This document shows, in pieces, positions 11,192 to 22,129 of a DNA stretch of 64,000 nucleotides. Source of the stretch: Alligator mississippiensis (Eukaryota > Chordata > Crocodylia > Alligatoridae); the NCBI RefSeq assembly GCF_030867095.1, contig NC_081826.1, positions 250,088,251 to 250,152,250 on the forward strand. Direction: 5' to 3'. The translations under genes were made by a program, and so were the position numbers. Under the pieces are notes generated by a model. It was given only the letters and a program-made list of their open reading frames with translations, was not told where the DNA came from and did not search any database. Position 1 is the first letter of the stretch. Each line of letters begins with the position of its first letter.

Positions 11192-11907
11192 CAGGTGTCA
11201 AACTCATATGACCCCTTGGGATGAATTGCTGTCCCTGAGCTGGTGTGCAGGCCAAACAGGGGCCAATCCCCTGTGGAGCAGCCAGGGTCCCAGATCCAGC
11301 CCACAGACTGCACTCAGCACTTGCCAGTCTCCCAGGGGGTCAGTCTGGAATGCCGCATGCAGCCTGCACACCAAACCTGGACTTCCTGTGCTGCAGGCAG
11401 TACTGAGTCCAACCCCTGTGCTGCATGCACCGCAAGCCTTGGGGATAGTTCATGGTGCATTTGGTGCATGAGGCTGGTATGGGGTGTGCACTCCATGTGG
11501 TGCCCCACCAGAATGGCCCAGCATGCTGGCTCTAGGGCCATTGGGGCACTACATCTGCCCTGTGCCAGCTCTCTAGGCTGTGTCCAGGATGTGTAGCTAG
11601 TCCAGTCTCATATGCTGCAGGCAGGACACACCAGCTACGGGGCTTGTGCACATAGCTCCTGGGGCTGGAATGGAGCACACATTGCCCACAGTGCATAGGC
11701 TGGACCTGGCACTGCATTCAGCACAGGGGGCCAGGATGCGTGCTATAAGCAGCACCTACCCTGGACCAGCTAACCTTCTGTGCCACTTGCAGTATGCATG
11801 GTGCAAGGTCAGGCCACATGCTACATGTGGTCAGTCCAGCCCACAGGCCAGATCTTATGGCTCCATGGGTTGAATCCAGCCTGCAGGCCATATATTTGAC
11901 ACCCCTG
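11192..11907. mobile_element. Non-autonomous hAT element with internal minisatellite
   Basis: The left end CAGGTGTCAAACTCATATGA pairs with the right end, CAGGGGTGTCAAATATATGG when reverse-complemented. This is the same family as 5429-6075. The flanks are only loosely alike (TCTTAA on the left, TCTTGA on the right). The interior is again an imperfect tandem array rich in CTGCATGCA, CCAGTC and CAGCAC words, with chance open frames on both strands. Length is 716 bp. Confidence 0.82.
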
Positions 11908-11915
11908 TCTTGACA

Positions 11916-13084
11916 GGTAAGATACATGTATTCAGACTACACTTACATGATCAATTTTCATTAATTTACAACTAGAGGCATTAATCCAAAAATCAGTGTT
12001 ACTGATTTTATATACAGGATATACTGTATCTGGAAATTGTTTATTAGTGCACTGCTGCCTAATATTCCATAGTTCGTACTGTGTTTTATAAGCCAAACAA
12101 GTGTGGTTTCTATTCTAATTCCAAAACTTTCCTCCTCTTTCCCAAAATATGTTTTTCATATTATAACAAATATTATATTATAACAGGAGCAATCAGATCT
12201 TGATAGTGCATATGCTGTATGATGTAGTGAACATCATTAATATTGAAATAAAATGATGCTGTTTGGAATAGTAAATCCGCTATTTTTATTTGGAAAAAAC
12301 CGCACAACAGTGAAAAGTGTCTTCTTGTATCATTAATATATAGCATTTTCATATTATGGAAAATTTAGGGTGAAATTTTTATTGCATATTGGAATATTTT
12401 AATCACATCAATAACCAATAGGCTTTCTATATTTCTTCAAGATATTACTGTAGTGGCAGATGTGGTAGGCAAGAAGCTTTGCTGCTGATCATGTTATACA
12501 ATTAAGTTGTTTAAATAATTGGAGTATTTTTTTAAGGATACAACAAGAACAGCTTGCTTAATAATCAGTGCAGTCTGTTTAAAGGGTTTGTTGTCATAAA
12601 CAAATTTACAACACAGAAATACAGGAAATGAACGGGGAAAATGAGATGTTTTTTGTTTTTTTAAGAAAAGTCTTCAGCAACAAGATTAACTCCTATTTTT
12701 AAACTAATACGTATAATGTATGTATCTGTACTCAAGATATATGGGTCCAATGTTACTCTGACACTGTCATTAATCCTCCATTATTTTCATTGCAAAAAGT
12801 GTATGTAATATGAAATAGTATGACTCAGTTTAAGGTTACGAGGACTTGAAGCAATCACAGTTTCAATCTTAGACTCTGAGGAGAGAGACTTCTTTGCAGT
12901 GGTGTGTCTCACCCTGACCACCTTATCTGTTCCCATGTGATTCTCAGACACTCTGGCCAGTAGGGAGTAAGTTATTCTGCCAGTGCCACAGTGAGAAATC
13001 TGCTCCATCACTGTCCACTGAGGGGGAGTAATGCCAGTGTGAAACCTGATGGTAGCAGGAAGAGGTTCAGGGACTCATCTGTTT
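11916..13084. other. SSBP2 intron, no recognised feature
   Basis: AT-rich intron with several short inverted words (for example ATATTATAACA twice near 12157-12186). I see no gene and no identifiable repeat. Confidence 0.5.
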
Positions 13085-13406
13085 CAGTGGTTCTCAACCG
13101 CAGCACACCCCCTTAAGACTCAATGCATCCCTTGGGAAAATGTCAGCTTTTAGCTTTCACTGTTTTGGAGTATGGAAAAATAATGGAGCAATTCTTCTGC
13201 AGAAAAGAACTCAGAAAAACGGCAACAGGTCTGAATGTTTTTGACACTATGGATTTCTATTTGAAATCTCTGGGTTTATCTTGTGAATCATTGTAGGTGT
13301 CTGTCTGCTCACCTAACAGTGCTAATATTGTACAGCACCCTGTGGCACCCTTAAAAGGATCACACAGCATTCCAGGGTGCTGTGTCATCCTGATTAAGAA
13401 TCACTG
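13085..13406. mobile_element. Old hAT (Charlie-like) element
   Basis: It starts with CAGTGGTTCTCAACC and ends with a segment that reads CAGTGATTCTTAATCAGG when reverse-complemented; these are typical Charlie-type termini. The 8-bp flanks match at only 4 of 8 positions. Length is 322 bp. Inside are GGTGCTGTG-like segments near the right end, usual for this kind of element. No transposase. Confidence 0.72.
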
Positions 13407-13762
13407 AGCTATGCAGTAAAAGCACAAGACTCTGTACCAAGTACACCTCTTGATGGAGAACAACAGGATAAACATTTCTTGTTCAGTGTTTCTCCCTGCA
13501 TCCATGGATCTGCACATAGTAAGTCTCGGTGTGAGTCAGTATGTCCATGGCACATCATGGATTTAATCTGCCCTTAGGTAGATTCATTACCTTTTCAGAA
13601 CATGTCTACTGGAGAACATCTTTGTTTTGTGCTATGGAAATGTATTCCTTTTCAGCAATACAACTGCAACTTTTGTGATATGTTTTTTTCTCTCTTGGAT
13701 TATCTTTGCTCTAGTTTGACATTTTTCCTTTCATACTAACTGAATATTTTCTACCCTTTCAG

Positions 13763-13817
13763 GGTCCTCCAGGGGGTGGAGGGCCTCCAGGAACACCCAT
13801 CATGCCTAGTCCAGCAG
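13763..13817 (+). CDS. SSBP2: SSBP2 coding exon, GPPGGGGPPGTPIMPSPA
   Basis: An exon of 55 nt encoding GPPGGGGPPGTPIMPSPA plus the first base of an Asp codon (G / AT). The acceptor is CTTTCAG at 13762 and the donor is CAG/GTATCC at 13818, so it ends in phase 1. The sequence is nearly invariant between SSBP2, SSBP3 and SSBP4 as I remember them. It is part of the Pro/Gly-rich region tied to transcriptional activation. The donor departs from GTAAGT at position +4 and is weaker than those of the neighbouring exons, and a run of 14 G lies 57 nt downstream. Confidence 0.93.
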
Positions 13818-13874
13818 GTATCCAAATCTATTAAGAAAATAATTTAAAGACAGTCCCAGTAATGTTCTGGATTT

Positions 13875-13888
13875 GGGGGGGGGGGGGG
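13875..13888 (+). promoter_or_regulatory. G14 run shortly after a 5' splice site
   Basis: Fourteen consecutive G residues in the transcribed strand, 57 nt after the donor at 13818. Intronic G runs near a 5' splice site are known binding sites for hnRNP H/F and can raise use of a weak donor. That role here is inference. Confidence 0.4.
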
Positions 13889-14216
13889 TTAGTAATAAGC
13901 AAATAGTTTATTCCTGGTGTAGAAAACTAAGCCATTTGCTACCAGTGAAGAGCAATGTATTCATCCTTCTCGTGCACATTTCAGCAAGCAAAAGCCAATT
14001 AAAAGTTCACCTTTTTTGCATGTAAACATTTTTGCACCATTTTTGTACCTCTCTTTCTTTTTTCTTTCTCTTTCCTGTTTTCCTTTTGCTTTGCTGGAGA
14101 GAAGCAGCAAGATGGGTATTCTATTTTATTTGTTCCTTCCAGAGCTCTCAAGATCCATTTTTCTGGTCACCATTAGCAACAGAAAGAAAAAAAGAGATAA
14201 AATGGAACACACTTTG

Positions 14217-14272
14217 TTTTGGCTAGTGTTGTTCAGGCCACATCTTTTGGCTAGTGTTGTTCAGGCCACATC
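14217..14272. repeat. Perfect tandem duplication of a 28-bp unit
   Basis: The unit TTTTGGCTAGTGTTGTTCAG plus GCCACATC occurs twice with no mismatch (14217-14244 and 14245-14272) and is followed by a third TTTT. The identity suggests a recent slippage event or an assembly artefact. Confidence 0.95.
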
Positions 14273-14279
14273 TTTTATC

Positions 14280-16420
14280 CTGTGAGAGTGCCTCAAAAGC
14301 ATCTAACAGAAGAGGCTTCCAGTGGGTCCTTGAAGAAGGGTCTCATGGCTTTAGCTTAGCCAGCTAGCTCCTTGTTAGCTGCACATTTCCATTCATGAAG
14401 CCTATGCAAAAGTTCCTGTCTTGAAGGAAGAGAGTTTAATGCCTGAATACATACAGTACTTTCTGTCCTTCTGTGAGCAGCATCAGGGATCTGGTAAGCA
14501 GGATTTGAGTGCTTATGGCCTCGTATCTTGACTTTCCTCTGGGAAACCTTTACTGATAAAAACTCCTTTGGCCAACATCCCATTTTATGTCCTTTTTAGC
14601 ACCTAAAAAATCATTGCTCTCTGTTCCTAAGAAATTTTTCATCTCCAAAATGCTTTTTATCTTCATTCCAATCTCCCTTACAGTACTAGTGACACAGAAA
14701 TAAGAGATATTATTTTCAGGAGTGAGAAGCAGATCTTCCCTTGAAATTTTCCCACTAATGATGGAAAATCCTTACTCAGTACATGACTGGCAAATACAAC
14801 CTGGGATAAAGAGAAAAACACATCCACTAGCCAGCTGAGAATTGGATAAATATGTTCTGATAGTTAAATGTTAAAAATTTCTCCTGATAGAAAAACAGGC
14901 CCCTGCAAATGACATTCACATCTAAGTAGAGTCAAGAAAGGGGTTGTGGCATATATAAGCTGGCAACATTTTCCCTAGTTAATTGTTCTTTGAGATGGGG
15001 AGATGGGGAAGAATTTGTGATGCTTTAGGGGCCTCTATTTTCAGCCATCATCTCCCAGAAAAATCTATCAAACAAGCAATCTGGTCTCTGAAAAGAAGCT
15101 TTCCAGCTGTTAATGTCCCACTGGATCTAACTGCATAAGTGTTTGCACAAGAACCAGTAGGAAATGGAGCTCTAATCCTTGAGGAGAGCAGTGGCATCTG
15201 TTTCAGAAGGTTGTGGTAGTTGAAGAACTTGTTCCTATTTGGCATCTTCTGCCGCCCCTGAAAACCTTCCTCCTATATGGTAATTTTCAGTAATAGAGTT
15301 TATGCAAAAATATTAAATATTAGGGAATAGTTCCTTCCTTTCAGACAATACGGTGATATTATTCCCTGCAAACAAGGGATTTATCATGTCACCAAGTGTA
15401 GCTACTGCTTAGAAAGATGCATAAAAGGTGGGGTCCGTGAAAGGAATAGACATTGGACTTGACTTTATCCCCTTGAAGCATTTGTCAGCATTTTTGGCTT
15501 AAGCGCACAATGCATTCCCTGTACCAAGGCACTTGATTCTAGCATGTGCTCTCCTCCTGTGACCTTTCTATTTAAGAAAAATTCATTTCACAGTGTCTGG
15601 AAAAGTGGATATACCATTGAGTAGGGAATTAATCTCAAAACTCATTTATCTCTTTTGTAATTGTCTCTTGGACAAAGAAAGGGGTAGTCTTTGTGGAGGA
15701 ATAATGAACAGTGGCAATCTGCCCATTTCTCCACTCATTCTACAGCTATGATAGACATTTGGCAAAATCCTCTTTTACTACATGCATCCAAATGGCAGTT
15801 TCCAGCTGCATAAGTGGCATTTTTGTACTTATGTATAGTTTGCAATTCTGTTACGCATTTAATGTGGATGCACAAGCATCCATATACCTACAGAGCATAC
15901 ACGGTAAACTACATGAATACACAGATAAATATCTATGTACTTGAGCATAAGTCATAAAAAAAATGAGGGGAAGAGCTAGCCTTCCCATGTTCTAGTTTCA
16001 ATATCTGAATAGTTAGAGCGCTTTCCCAGGAAGGACAGTGCTATCTCCGTGGAGTGATCATAGAATCCTGCTCCTCCATATTATACCTTTAAACAAAGAT
16101 GACTTGAAGTTGTCTTGTTGACTTGCCACTGGTTATTTAGTTGTTAGCTGTTATCCAGCCCTCCTCTTAAATCTGAGCTTCGGCACTTTGTATTTAAGAT
16201 TAATTGGAAAAAATGGATGGAGAACAGTGGGTAAATTTCTGCCTCATTGGAAGCAATAGCACAGGCTAGAAGAAAGAACCTGGTTCCTTCAAGAATAGTA
16301 GCCCTCTCATTGAGCCATGTACCTCTAGCTTATTCTTTTCCTCCTGGCCCCACAGATCTCCCTTTCTTGGTTGCCCAGGGGGTCTGCTTCAAAAGGGGAG
16401 CTGGAGAAGGTAATGCCTAA
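14280..16420. other. SSBP2 intron, no recognised feature
   Basis: Mixed-composition intronic sequence with nothing I can name. Short open frames lack any family motif. Confidence 0.5.
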
Positions 16421-16424
16421 CCTG

Positions 16425-16535
16425 TGGCCTAGTGATTACAGCAGTGCAGATTTAAACCTTCTTTGGGTGACAGGGTCCTTGTCCTAGGTCTCTTGGACAA
16501 GTGCTCTAACCATTTAGTTAATGAGACTAAAACAT
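16425..16535 (-). repeat. Possible tRNA-derived SINE remnant
   Basis: On the minus strand the segment begins near 16527 with ATTAACTAAATGGTTAGAGC, which resembles a tRNA A box. About 60 bases later comes GGTTTAAATCT, a plausible decayed B box. The spacing suits an old tRNA-related SINE. The resemblance is weak and the family is not identified. Confidence 0.3.
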
Positions 16536-17513
16536 AGGAGGACTCCCGTCCTCCTCCTCCATCATAATACCTGCTCAATGTGGAGTTTTACGACTTACAT
16601 AAGCCCACATACATGGGTATGTAGCCACTGACCTACTCAGCTAGTGCATACCTACTGCACATGGTCAGAAGCTGTGTGGATACTTACGCATCCATGCTAT
16701 ACAGGTAATAGAATTGCACAGTGGCAAAAATGCCCCTTATGCTGCTGGAAAATTGCCATTTAGGTGCATAAAGTAAAATAGAGTTCTGCCCATAATGTCT
16801 TTGTATTGTTGGCTGACTTTCTGAAAACGTGTTCTTCACTAGGTGATTTACTGAAACTTTTCTAAAGTCATTCCCATCTCAGCTGATTGTTTATTCTTGG
16901 ATAGCATACCCATAAACAAATGTTCTCAATGGCAGTATTCTTTAGAAAACATCTCCTTAATTTGCATCTCTGGCTACAACCTTTTCTGCAGCCTTTTTCC
17001 TGAAAAATATCTATGAGGAATGTTAACCATTTCATATGGGCTTACCCTGGCAAATAAGGCACCATAAAGGAAAGCTTCATACACACTGATTCTTTTCAAA
17101 GATCTTGACTTTGAGCCCTTTATTCAGTCAAAATATTACATAGCTTGAATTCTGTGCATCTTGTAAGTTAAAATCTGGATTTCAGCTCTGGAAGTCTGAA
17201 AACCAGGGGACCAAACAGGATACAAAGTTTAGCTAGATCATCTGCATGCATATTAGAACTTGTCATTGGCTATTATTGTCCACATAATAAGGAGAGCTAT
17301 CTATTGATTTCCACTGTGGGACCAGCAACATAGAAATTTTTAAGCAAGGAATTCTCTTTTCATAAAGACAACTGAATGGAAGTAAAATAATTCTGGGGGT
17401 TCTTGGAACAACAATAACATGTGCTTCAGGAAGTCAGTAGTTGCAGATTTACAGATGTTTAAAACATCTAATGCCTAAGTCTAGAATCTAGAAGTAGTCA
17501 TTTCAGCCACTTA

Positions 17514-17684
17514 GACCTCCATTATATCTGATTCATACTTGAGTTCTCCAGTTTGGGTGGTCACACATCACTTGATTCTCATCCTAAAAACTCATATCTA
17601 CTGGAATGCTTTATATTTATGAACTATTTCAAATCAATTATGTGATATATACAAAATATTCCTTACAGTCAGTTATTTCTTTTC
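17514..17684 (+). repeat. Direct repeat flanking an SSBP2 exon, copy 1
   Basis: It begins GACCTCCATTATATCTGATT and aligns along its whole length with 17991-18157, an offset of 477 bp and about 75-80% identity by eye. It lies 172 bp upstream of the exon at 17857. Confidence 0.8.
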
Positions 17685-17856
17685 ATAGCTGTGTAGCATG
17701 AATAGGAATACATAGAGACAACAATGAAATTTTCCATAACGTCACTGTGTAACAGTGGCTCAGATTTAGAAGAAATGTTGAAAAGATAAGAAGAAAATGA
17801 ATTAGATGAGCTTTATCTAAAGACATGTCTTGGCACTTAAATAATATCTGTTTCAG

Positions 17857-17927
17857 ATTCAACCAACTCTGGAGACAACATGTACACTTTAATGAATGCA
17901 GTACCACCTGGACCTAACAGACCTAAC
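17857..17927 (+). CDS. SSBP2: SSBP2 coding exon, [24 protein letters not shown]
   Basis: An exon of 71 nt. Its first two bases complete the Asp codon begun in the previous exon, and 23 codons follow: [12 protein letters not shown] then [11 protein letters not shown]. This is diagnostic for SSBP2; SSBP3 has DSTNSSDNIYTMINPVPPGG at this place, as I recall. The acceptor is TGTTTCAG and the donor GTAACT at 17928, leaving phase 0. It lies between two copies of a roughly 170-bp direct repeat. Confidence 0.94.
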
Positions 17928-17990
17928 GTAACTATGAATCTATTACATATTTTTTCTGCACTGTACTGTCTTGTTTTACCCAAATCACCA

Positions 17991-18157
17991 GACCTCCATT
18001 ATATCTGATTTATACTTAAGTTCCCCAGTTTGAATGGTTATACATCAGTTGTTTCTCATAAAAATTCATGTCAATTGGAATGTTTTTATGCATCTGAAAT
18101 ACTTTGCATCAATCATGTAATACATATAAAGCAGTCCTTAACACCAGTTTTTCTGAA
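17991..18157 (+). repeat. Direct repeat flanking an SSBP2 exon, copy 2
   Basis: Partner of 17514-17684, starting 64 bp after the donor of the exon at 17857. The exon itself is not repeated: nothing like it appears at 18330-18410, where a simple tandem duplication would place a second copy. Confidence 0.8.
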
Positions 18158-18394
18158 AAGAAAACACTTTAAAATTTGTCTGTGTAATGTAGGTAGATGA
18201 CTAAGGTAGACAGACAGACAGGCAAAGGTAGATGTTAGGGACATGACTTAGGCCACATACAGGTGTTACATTTCTACTGGGAAAATCACTGCTCTCTTGG
18301 TAGAAATTGCCAGCTTACAGGTATTCATTCAGTTTCTCCCAGAGAAAACATGACCGATCTGCGAGAATTCCCTGAGAGAGAATTTTCTTACTAA

Positions 18395-18800
18395 GAATGG
18401 ATACCTATAAGCTTGTCTCCTCCCTGATTGGGAGGAATTGAGCAGCAGCTTCCCATGTGCCTTCCCCAAACTGGGGACCAAAGGTAAGGGAGACATTTTC
18501 CCAGCAGCTCAACTCCCCCAATCAAAAGATTTGAGCTGCCACTGCCCCCCCTTCCCCACCCCCATAGTGTTCCTGAGATCAAGAGACCCAAGTCTGAAGA
18601 AAACTCAGAGAGCTGTGGCAGCTGGACTCCACGTAAGCATTGAGGGAGTCCAACTACAGCTTCCCCGGCACCCTTCCCAAATGGGGGTACCCCTGTCTGA
18701 AGAAGGTGTAAGGAGCAGCAGCAGCTCAAGTTTTCCTGGGGCTGGGAGGAATTTGAATGGTCCCCACATGTCCCCCAGGTTAGGGAGACCCTTAGAAATT
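18395..18800. other. C-rich imperfect-tandem insert of unknown class
   Basis: A sudden C-rich block in AT-rich intron. The motif CAGCAGCTTCCC followed by CTTCCCCAAACTGGGG recurs in altered form near 18655-18690 (ACAGCTTCCCCGGC, CTTCCCAAATGGGG). It resembles the minisatellite cores of the hAT elements in this window, but I could not place terminal repeats. Confidence 0.4.
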
Positions 18801-19134
18801 TCCAGCACTGAAAATGAACACCTGTTCATACCCTCAATTTGTCACATTGCAGTGTACGGAGCTGGCATCCAGCAGCATATCATCTCTAAACAGCTCTGGT
18901 AGCTCCTATTACTTTCTACAGAAGTGATTCTTTTTAGGAGAAAAATGTTTGTACCCCTGAAGAATATGAAGAGAGCTTTTGAGTGTAACCCAGTGAAATG
19001 ATGTCTTACCAGTTCTGTAGATGGATAATATCAATAGCTTTATAATGAATGAGGCCTGCCCTTTTCATCTAACTGGGGTGAAAATTATATTAAGCCTAGT
19101 TAAGACAGTTTAAAATGAACCTTATTCACTATGC

Positions 19135-19894
19135 CAGGACTGTCCAAGTACTCAGTGGTCAGGAGCCACATGCCACATGGGCCACAGACCTGTTCAGGTC
19201 AGCTTACCTCCAGGTGACCTGCTACCTCCAAGCAACCTGGCTTCCCCCTCACCCCTCCCCTTCCATGTGTGTAGCCTCACCTTGCTCCCAGCCAGGTGCA
19301 TTGTGCAGGCAGCTCCCTCTTCAGCTGCTGCACAGCTCCCTCTGCCACATGTGCAGCTGAGGTACCCCAAGTCCCTGTGCCATAAACACAGCATAGGCAA
19401 CCAACTCAGGTCTCCCCCTGCCATGTGTGCAGCATAGGCAACCCAGGCCTCTTCTCCCTCCCCCCTGACCTTGCACGCAGCACAAGCAGCCCAGGTCCCC
19501 TCAAATGCAGCCCATGTGCCCTCCCCCCGATGTTCAGGACAGGCAGCCCAGCTGTCCCTCTGCTACATGTGCAGCATAGGCAAGCCGGGTCCCCAACCCC
19601 CACCCACGTGCATAGCACAGGCAGCTCAAGTCTCCCCCCCCCTCCCCCTCCCCACTGCACACACAGCATGGCCAGCCCAGGTGTACATCTGTGTATCCCA
19701 CTGAATGGGCAGCCCAGGTCCCCACCATTACATTGTCTCACTGCTGGGAGTGGGGACAGGAAGTGGAAGCCAGGGAGGGAGGGAGAGCTTGGAGCCCCCA
19801 GCAGCCACTGCATCAAAAACAGTGAGGGTAGTGGTAGCCAGGAGCCAACAGGCTATACATTAGCCCCTTGCAGGCCACCAGTTAGACAGCCCTG
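19135..19894. mobile_element. Non-autonomous hAT element with large internal minisatellite
   Basis: The left end CAGGACTGTCCAAGTACTCA pairs with the right end, CAGGGCTGTCTAACTGGTGG when reverse-complemented. The flanks CACTATGC (19127-19134) and CACAATGT (19895-19902) agree at 6 of 8 positions. The interior, about 19200-19740, is an imperfect tandem array of roughly 50-bp units built around TGTGCAGCATAGGCA and CCCAGGTCCCC. Its termini differ from the 5429 and 11192 elements, so this is another family with the same habit. Confidence 0.83.
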
Positions 19895-20620
19895 CACAAT
19901 GTTGCCAGTAATTATTCTAGCCAAAACAGCAGCAATACAAAGACTGCTGAAAACTTAGATTTCCAAATAGAACTTTTTTCTCTTTCTGGTGCTTATGTTT
20001 TGTTTTGTTGTCATTTATGAATAGTTAGAGACTATGGTGAGACGCATTTGAAAAATAGGTCGTCGAACATCAAGTAACAGTTGAAGTGCAATACATTTAC
20101 TGACATTCTTGGATTCTTATTAATAATGTAGTGAATATCTTTGTTTTCAATTCAGTGACCAAGATTTAGGTCACTGAGCTGTACTCCAGATGCTGAACTG
20201 TCATAACCTAGTAGTATTGCAGAAACAATATGATGTTATCTGCTGTGGTTGTCAGAATAGAAATTTTGAAAACTGATCTAACTCTGCCCTAACTCTGGGC
20301 TCATTGAAGTAATTACTAAAATTTCCATTAACTTTGTTAGGTCAGTGCTGAGCACTTCTGATTCACTGGCCATGTTCTGGCCTTCTGTACACAGATTAAC
20401 TTCTCCAGAGGTCAGAGCAAAACACAGTAATTGAGATAAATCATGGAAAAAATAAGTAAAAACAATGTTAATTACAATCACAAGGAAACAATGCATGCAG
20501 AGATGTAGAAGTAGAAAGAATTTCTCCAATTTGGGTGTATTTGGTTTTTGCTTATAATGTGTGCTTCTTAGATTATATGATGTATACCCATCAATAATCC
20601 TAACCATGATCCTTTTGCAG

Positions 20621-20699
20621 TTTCCTTTGGGCCCAGGGTCAGATGGCCCTATGAGTGGTTTGGGTGGAATGGATTCACATCATATGAATGGCTCTTTAG
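20621..20699 (+). CDS. SSBP2: SSBP2 coding exon, [26 protein letters not shown]
   Basis: An exon of 79 nt: [12 protein letters not shown], then [14 protein letters not shown], plus one base of a Gly codon. The human protein, from memory, has [26 protein letters not shown], so three conservative changes are visible. The acceptor is CCTTTTGCAG and the donor GTAAGA at 20700, phase 1. This starts the well conserved C-terminal segment common to SSBP2, 3 and 4. Confidence 0.94.
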
Positions 20700-20884
20700 G
20701 TAAGAATAACAAATCTGATGAATAATGGATTTTTATAAAAATACCACAATACCCACAGCTATAAATTAAATGACAATTGTACATGAAAAGTATTTCAAAA
20801 TTTGAAATACTTGCTTTACATCTATCAAAAGTTTGAAAATGATTACATATCAAGATCTATTAAGATGTCTCTGAGAAAAGAAAT

Positions 20885-21085
20885 ACCATATTTACTTGTA
20901 TACCACACAAACCTTTCCCCCAAAATTAACATTCCAAAATTGGTGTGGGAATCTTAAGTGGGGAAGTCATTTTTCTAGCAGAGTCCAGCAGATGCAGATC
21001 TGGAGTCAGGGGAGAGAAGGGTGGGAGGGGTGAAGTGGTGCAGTCAGACCCCCAGCTTGTGTCCCGCTCCACCCAAAGTTTAAAA
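20885..21085. mobile_element. Probable DNA-transposon fragment
   Basis: TACCATATTTACTTGTATAC followed by ACCTTTCCCCCAAAATTAAC resembles the terminal sequence of a common non-autonomous element group that starts with a TACCGTATTTACTCG-like motif. Only one end is evident; the other boundary is not clear. Confidence 0.4.
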
Positions 21086-21099
21086 CCAACTGCCCAGCA

Positions 21100-22000
21100 C
21101 CAGTGGCATTTCTAGTCAGGCAACACATAAGAAAGTTAGTTGACATCATGGCTGATTATAGTCTACCAGCTTCCTGCTAATTGCTCTTCACTCTGCAGAT
21201 GTTAACCCTTTTTCATCTTTTCTAGTGGTGCTGATGTTCAACTAATCTACCCGTTCTTTGGCAGTGTTGCTGTTAGCTACTCCTGGTGTCTCTTCTCTTG
21301 TTCCATAGCCAAATATACTATTTTAGCACTTTTCAAAATCTTAGATCTGTCCTTTGCAGTAACTACAGTTTCAGCCTTTGGATGAACAGTCAAGAGTTGC
21401 TGACAGTTCAGCTGTGAAAGGGTCAAAACTGTAGCTTTTGCCCGAACAGAAAAATGAGAGTAAGGGAGTTGATTAGGCTTTATCCCTGTTCTATGCAGCC
21501 ATAACTCTGGAAACATATTTTTTCTTCATTCTGCCTTTCTTAAAGCAAGGTGTATCTTTATTTGAGGGTGTATGGTACAAAAGGAAATACACAACTACAT
21601 ATGTTGCTATCCAGATCATAAACTATATTTCTCCCACAGGTTCAACTGTCTGACTTGCACTATACCCATTTATATATCTCGTAAGCAGTACTTTTAATAT
21701 TCCGTGCTGTGATAAGATTCAAACAGCTGCCTTTTAATGAACCAATCAGAAAAATACAAACCAAATATGTACTCTCTTGCATGGTTACTCCTGTCTTCAA
21801 AGCTATAACACTTTTATATGTAGAACTTACATATAGGTAACTTTCAGAGGTCTTTTAAAATGCATTCACCATATTTTTCTCTTTTGAAATCAGGATGGTC
21901 TAGTGAACACATTATAATATCTATTCAGTGTAAAAAGTGAAGCAAAATTAGGGAAAGTGTCATTTGAAGGGCAGTGTAAGTCGCAGGAACACAGACCTGA
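21100..22000. other. SSBP2 intron, no recognised feature
   Basis: Ordinary intronic sequence; nothing supported. Confidence 0.45.
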
Positions 22001-22009
22001 TGAACAGGA

Positions 22010-22120
22010 ATTTCTGACGTCTTGAAGACTTGACCTGATGCATTTGAAAGCTTGTCCAACTCTGTCCCAGCTATACAGTTGGTCCAATAAAAGATATCAT
22101 CCTAACAAATCCTTGCCTTT
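22010..22120 (+). mobile_element. Half copy of the foldback element family
   Basis: TGAAAGCTTGTCC, then CAGTTGGTCCAATAAAAGAT, then ATCCTTGCC match in order the right arm of the palindrome at 8355-8570 (AAAAGCTTATC, TTGGACCAGTAAAAGATAAC, GTCTTGCC). The matching left arm is not evident next to it. Confidence 0.6.
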
Positions 22121-22129
22121 TTCTACAAT

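Noticed and set aside
16425-16535. A functional tRNA gene on the minus strand
   Set aside because: The A- and B-box-like words are degraded and no cloverleaf can be drawn; at most an old SINE.
18336-18410. Expected second copy of the 71-nt exon if 17514-18157 were a simple tandem duplication
   Set aside because: No [11 protein letters not shown]-like coding sequence is present there.
19425-19958. 177-codon open frame
   Set aside because: It lies inside and beyond the minisatellite of a hAT element; the peptide just repeats CSIG- and AQAAQ-like array units.
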